From the NCBI GenBank assembly GCA_025174535.1, contig JALBUN010000010.1, positions 1 through 64,000 on the forward strand: 64,000 nt of DNA. The letters run 5' to 3'. The notes under the pieces were generated by a model, which was not told the DNA's origin, did not search any database, and was given only the letters and a program-made list of their open reading frames with translations. The translations under genes were made by a program, and so were the position numbers. This stretch comes from Cantharellus purpuraceus. Lineage: Eukaryota; Basidiomycota; Agaricomycetes; Cantharellales; Hydnaceae. This document shows, piece after piece, positions 60,006-64,000 of the stretch. Each line of letters opens with the position of its first letter. The first letter of the stretch is position 1.

Positions 60006-61197
60006 TTATAATCCACCCCATGGGGGATACGGGTCCTGCGGTGCTGCCAGGACAAAGTCACCCTCCTGTTCTAGCCAAACCCAGCGATGGCGATCATATC
60101 CTTGCCAGAATACCAGCTCGCGGAGGGATTGACTAAAGGTGCGAAACTCGGAAGCCATAGCGAGTTCCCAATAGGAATCGACGGCCGGGTGTATATGACT
60201 TACCACGAACTCGAGAGTGTGGAGGTCCGCGAGGCGGAGGAGCGGCCTATATATACGGGTAGCCTAGAAGCACGTGGTATCAATGTGGGAGACGAAAACA
60301 GTTCCTGTCAGGACGCACTGGAACATCTTTGGTCCAAGGGAAATTTATGGTGCCAATAAACCTGAGATGGGGTAAAAAGCTCGGCACAAGCTCTAAAACC
60401 TCGATGGAGTATGTCTCCAAGGGATGGGCAGTAGTCAGGTCACCAAGATCCAGAGCGACAACGCCATTTGGCGCAGTGCTACGTGCGAGACATTCTTTCA
60501 AAAGGTACAGGGCAGACGGAAGCGTGTGCAGAGTTGTTGCCGCTCCTAAACGCACACGCACGTGGGAAACAGGGCGTCCAGGTACGAGGAGACATAATGC
60601 CGCAGGGGGTGCCTCCACCATCGAGAGATTGGTCACTGCGTCGCGGTGCAATGTGAGTGCGCCTGGCATCTGTTGCGTATCCAACGCAATGCCAGGCACG
60701 TCTCCTGTCTCCAGGCGCGTAAGGCCCTGCGCCCCATCGCTTTCTAAAAAACCAACAACTTCGGTGTCCCACCAGAATGGCACGCGCAACACGCCTAGAC
60801 GACCATGATTGTCACGCAAGCTGCGCAGAACCCAGGACGCGGCGGAGGCTCCAGGGGCGTTTCCAACGATGCACAGGAGCTCAAGCTCAGCACCACCGAG
60901 CTTCAAAATCTCACTGATTTGGTTCCAGTATGATTCTGGCGTGCGTTCGCGTTCAGCAGGACGAATGTACAATTGGCGTGGGTAGGAGGTACGGATTGGG
61001 CGAGAAGTGAAAGCATACACGAGAGCATTAAGTGTCCGGGTACCGAAAAGATAAAGGCAACTATAGAGGTGATGTTCGGAAATGGGATGCAGTGCATGCG
61101 AGGTGCATGCGAGAGCTGCAAGGGTGGGATTGTCGTACATTGGATGTAGGTGCTCAACGATCCGTTTGCAAACCTCGAGAGGGAATGGTTGAGACAT
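60006..61197 (-). CDS. F-box-like protein, unknown target
   Basis: ATG 61197 begins MSQPFPLEVCKRIVEHLHPM, then TLAALACTSHALHPISEHHLY, which fits an F-box-like helical head (P-x-E-x2-x-R-I-V). The first exon alone encodes about 295 residues; two introns join KDVP | ATRIYRPLL and LHTLEFV | FRTFSQSLRELVFW, ending GGL with TAA at 60006. The body has leucine-rich segments (LELLCIVGN, LHTLPSALYLL, IEVLELVPSFLPHLRFIG), typical of basidiomycete F-box/LRR-like genes. Such proteins usually link Skp1-type ubiquitin ligases to targets; the target is not known. Confidence 0.75.
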
Positions 61198-61649
61198 GAT
61201 GTCACAGTGGCCGTAGCGTCATATAAAGTCTATGTTATGTGTAAGCAATCTCATCCAAGTCTCAACCCCTTCATGAGTTTTGAAGGAGAAGCTCAGCATA
61301 GGATGGTCACTGCTGCAGTGAAAATTCCGAATCGACAATGTCGACACACGTCAAAACCGTTCACATCTGATTTCACAGGGAACTAGACAAACTACGGCTT
61401 CCACCTACCGTAAAAGATTCAATCACCAGAGTATGCACGTTCGCCCTGTTTTGGTGGAAGGTCAACAAGTGCCAGTAGAGAGCTAAGTGACTTCAGGCCC
61501 CAGCGCTGCAGCGGCAATTCCCGACGAAAGGCGCGTCGCGACCACGGGAGCACCGGCAGTGTTGATTTCTGAAGGGCATTCTTCAGTATATGTTAGCAAA
61601 ACACGAAAATACTAGAAAAGTAAGAATACAAGCGCAATCGTAAATTTAT
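61198..61649. other. Intergenic region
   Basis: Upstream of the F-box-like gene; downstream of the second DUF6533 gene. No feature seen. Confidence 0.4.
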
Positions 61650-63280
61650 CTAATGGAAATAATGTTCTATTACTATGATTGTGGACAACTGGATTCCAGT
61701 CGAGGTTCTGCTCGTCTCGCTTGATTTTTCGGTGGAATGCTGTTCACGGATATTGAGGAGTAATCGGCTGCATAATATGCATGGAATTGCAACTGACAAG
61801 CTAAATATTTCAATGTCATGTCAGGCTCAAGGTTTTAAATACAGGATGAGACATACTTCACAGCAACCTGTGCAATTGAGGAGGCTTTGTGAGATGCCAA
61901 TACCCAGCAAATACAATTGCTGAGTAACACCGCGAATGTGCTTGAAAAAATACGGTAGGGATTGTGGCGGCTTGAGTCATGGAATTATCACTCACATTGA
62001 AAAGTAAAAGACACTACAAGACCGGTCAGTGGAATGAGTAGACACAGGTCAGTGGACACACCTGTCACGGACTATCAGATTTAGGAGAGGGTCACTCCCC
62101 TCCTTCCACAACAACTTGAAAGCCTTATACAACATCAAAGTACACAAAACACTTTCGAATCCCAGCGCGGGAAACCAGATGACGAACGCGCCGCTCGGTA
62201 TGGAGACGTAGCACCATGTGAAGTCTTGGAATGGTTGCGTGATGTTTGGTAAACCTGATGGTGCCCCTGGTGTAGCCGCATATGACGCAGCCATCGGCTT
62301 GAAACGTATCATCACCCCCCAGGTGCTAAAGAGTTCTGTCACTAACAGCACTGAGAGACCGACGAGTATCTTTTTGCTGCGATTGTAGATAGCATATATC
62401 TATAGAAGTCATGCATCGAGGCTTGAATGGATCATGAGAACTTTCTGCTCACATGAAGCTGAAGGATGACTGATGCCTGTTACTACAACTTCAGAGAATC
62501 CCATTGGCATCAAACTCACCTTCTGAACACACAATTGCTGCAGTTATCCTTGATACAGTGGTCAAATCTGAGTCGCTATTGGACTAATAACCGTACATAC
62601 GCAACATTCTGCCACCATAGAAAGGCATGGCAGCTGTAAATGGATCTAAGTTTATAGCAGGATTAAGGGCTTCTTGAACGTACAGCTGCATGGAGGGCCA
62701 AAGGGGATCTATAAGCTATGAAAGCACATCACCGGCGATACATACCTTGGGTGTCAGAGATTTGCTGAAGCATGCTTTTTTGAAAAGCTGTCAGACTTTG
62801 TTTTAGGTCCATAACCAAGAGATGCTCACCAATTGTGTTGACAATGAGAACAACCAGTCCAAAGTAACGGGCCTATGAAATTGTGGCCATAGTCAACGTG
62901 AATATCCATGCGTGTTACACAAAAAATTAGAGGGACAAGATCATACACCGCAGAAGAGAAATTTGGAGTATGTCCATCGACAATTCCAAATATATTTTAT
63001 CTGGACTTTATACCTCAGTCCTGACAGCGATAAAAAGTGGTCTAGTCAGACCTCTGAGTCTAAAGTAATGACTGGGAAAAAGGAGGTCAATCAAGAGAGA
63101 TAGAGATTGCGCGTGGACTACTGACTATTGTCATAAATTAGAAGAGCCAATGGGACAATAGTGACATACTTTGTAGCAATAACTGCGGACGTCCCGGATT
63201 ACAGTTAAAAGTACGCAAACTTGTTGATTTCGGTGCTCACCGCCAGTGATGAAAGCCTCAGTGTCCGAGTAAGTCGACAT
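61650..63280 (-). CDS. DUF6533 membrane protein (second copy)
   Basis: ATG 63280 begins MSTYSDTEAFITG. Exons give YVTIVPLALLIYDN, IKYIWNCRWTYSKFLF, ARYFGLVVLIVNTI, IYAIYNRSKKILVGLSVLLVTEL, FVIWFPALGFESVLCTLMLYKAFKLL (in two pieces), VFYFS | TFAVLLSNCICWVLAS and VAIPCILCSRLLLNIREQ, ending TAG at 61650-61652. This is the same order as the copy at 53.2-54.8 kb. The last join (AQVAV to VAIPC) does not fit a simple phase, so the 3' end may hold a lesion or a missed splice. The protein is predicted to have about seven membrane segments. Function unknown. Confidence 0.7.
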
Positions 63281-64000
63281 AGTATCTAGCAGACACAAGG
63301 TAGTTTGAGCCCTGAGGTTAAATACTGACGGCGCTCTGTTAATATATGTTGAAAGTCATGCTGATTTTATGTTCGCTTAGCATAATATGTGCGATCACGC
63401 CGGAATGCATGCAAAAAAAATACGATATCCAAGGCCTCTTATAGGGCCATTATAAATAAAGTATCACATATGAGATGAGTAAATCAGGTGCCGCTTTGTG
63501 CCCTGCCCGCTCCTGAAAATGAGGAGTTGACTATGGTGGAAACAACGTACAAAGCCGTTGAACCGGGATTATACCCATTGTAACAGACCCGCGTTGCCAA
63601 CTGTACCGGACTGTGGAAAGTGGAAATATCAACGGCACAATGCGATACAGTCAGTTGCATTTGAACTAGAGTAAACCTTATGACGCATACGACCTATCTC
63701 AAACCGAATAGGCAGCCTATTCAATAAATAAAGTGTGACTTGCTGTCACCACTGATCAACCATGAATTTGAGTGAAGAAACGGGTGATTCATGCTTTGCC
63801 AAACGAAATAGGTGGCTGCACAGATATCATCGACAGAGTATCAGACTTGGCAGCAAGAGCAGTGAGAACAAGTAATATCACGACCCAAATCACACGTTTA
63901 TAACAGTAGACAGCTCCGCTCCTGTACTGTATTTCAGCTCATCGAAGTATCGTTCGCGAATGTTGAGAAGAAGTCGGCTTCCTAGCATGCAAGGGACCAC
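63281..64000. other. End of window, nothing called
   Basis: Upstream region of the second DUF6533 gene, running off the window. No gene, repeat or RNA recognised. Confidence 0.45.

Noticed and set aside
60329..60808. 159-codon plus-strand frame
   Set aside because: Antisense of the F-box-like gene.

Overview
The window is a gene-bearing stretch of a filamentous basidiomycete nuclear genome, most likely an agaricomycete. Genes are cut by many introns of about 45-75 bases with GT(A/G)NG(T/A) donors, CTRAY branch sites and YAG acceptors. Two genes belong to the DUF6533 membrane family, another to the basidiomycete family usually mislabelled 'geranylgeranyl pyrophosphate synthetase', and there are a division 1 chitin synthase, RHO1 and a fungal SEA-complex subunit. 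All gene models here are hand-spliced from the DNA. Where exon phases join cleanly the model is given as firm; where they do not, this is stated.

Layout. 1-1300: a 50-bp minisatellite with a 251-bp higher-order period, then a small CTAGGGG repeat. 1.4-2.2 kb: a zinc-cluster regulator (-) that lacks one zinc-binding Cys. 2.4 kb: a 129-bp near-perfect hairpin. 3.0-5.3 kb: a decayed 4-coumarate-CoA-ligase-like gene (-). 7.2-7.9 kb: a small membrane protein (-). 9.3-10.4 kb: RING finger plus coiled coil (-). 11.5-13.5 kb: an ASCC1/AKAP7-like protein and RHO1 (+). 14.0-18.4 kb: RTC1/SEA2, the WDR24 orthologue (-). 19.5-20.4 kb: a secreted, Kex2-type processed protein (-). 22.9-24.1 kb: a decayed S/T-rich gene (+). 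25.8-29.4 kb: chitin synthase (+). 29.4-35.7 kb: mostly non-coding, repeat-bearing DNA. 35.7-38.5 kb: a small basic protein and a PLP-dependent decarboxylase (-) in a very GC-rich block. 40.9-41.9 kb: an AAA-ATPase relic (+).

43.4-44.8 kb: a polytopic membrane protein (+). 45.5-46.9 kb: the mislabelled 'GGPP synthetase' family (-). 47.3-47.9 kb: a GNAT acetyltransferase (+). 48.9-50.7 kb: RNA polymerase III subunit RPC34/RPC6 (+), convergent with HIS1 (-) at 50.8-52.1 kb. 53.2-54.8 and 61.7-63.3 kb: two DUF6533 membrane proteins (-). 56.3-59.6 kb: divergent GLO3 (ArfGAP, -) and APS2 (AP-2 sigma, +). 60.0-61.2 kb: an F-box-like protein (-).

Functional themes: cell-wall and polarity (RHO1 activates glucan synthase in fungi; chitin synthase), vesicle traffic (GLO3, APS2), TORC1 signalling (RTC1), transcription (RPC34, zinc cluster) and histidine synthesis (HIS1). 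Housekeeping genes are compact and intact, while relics, repeats and hairpins sit in the gene-poor gaps. I saw no transposase, reverse transcriptase, rRNA or convincing tRNA gene. No single novel 'system' stands out; the best candidates for something undescribed are the long hairpin at 2.4 kb, the E-box minisatellite, the processed secreted protein at 20 kb and the charged insertion in RPC34.
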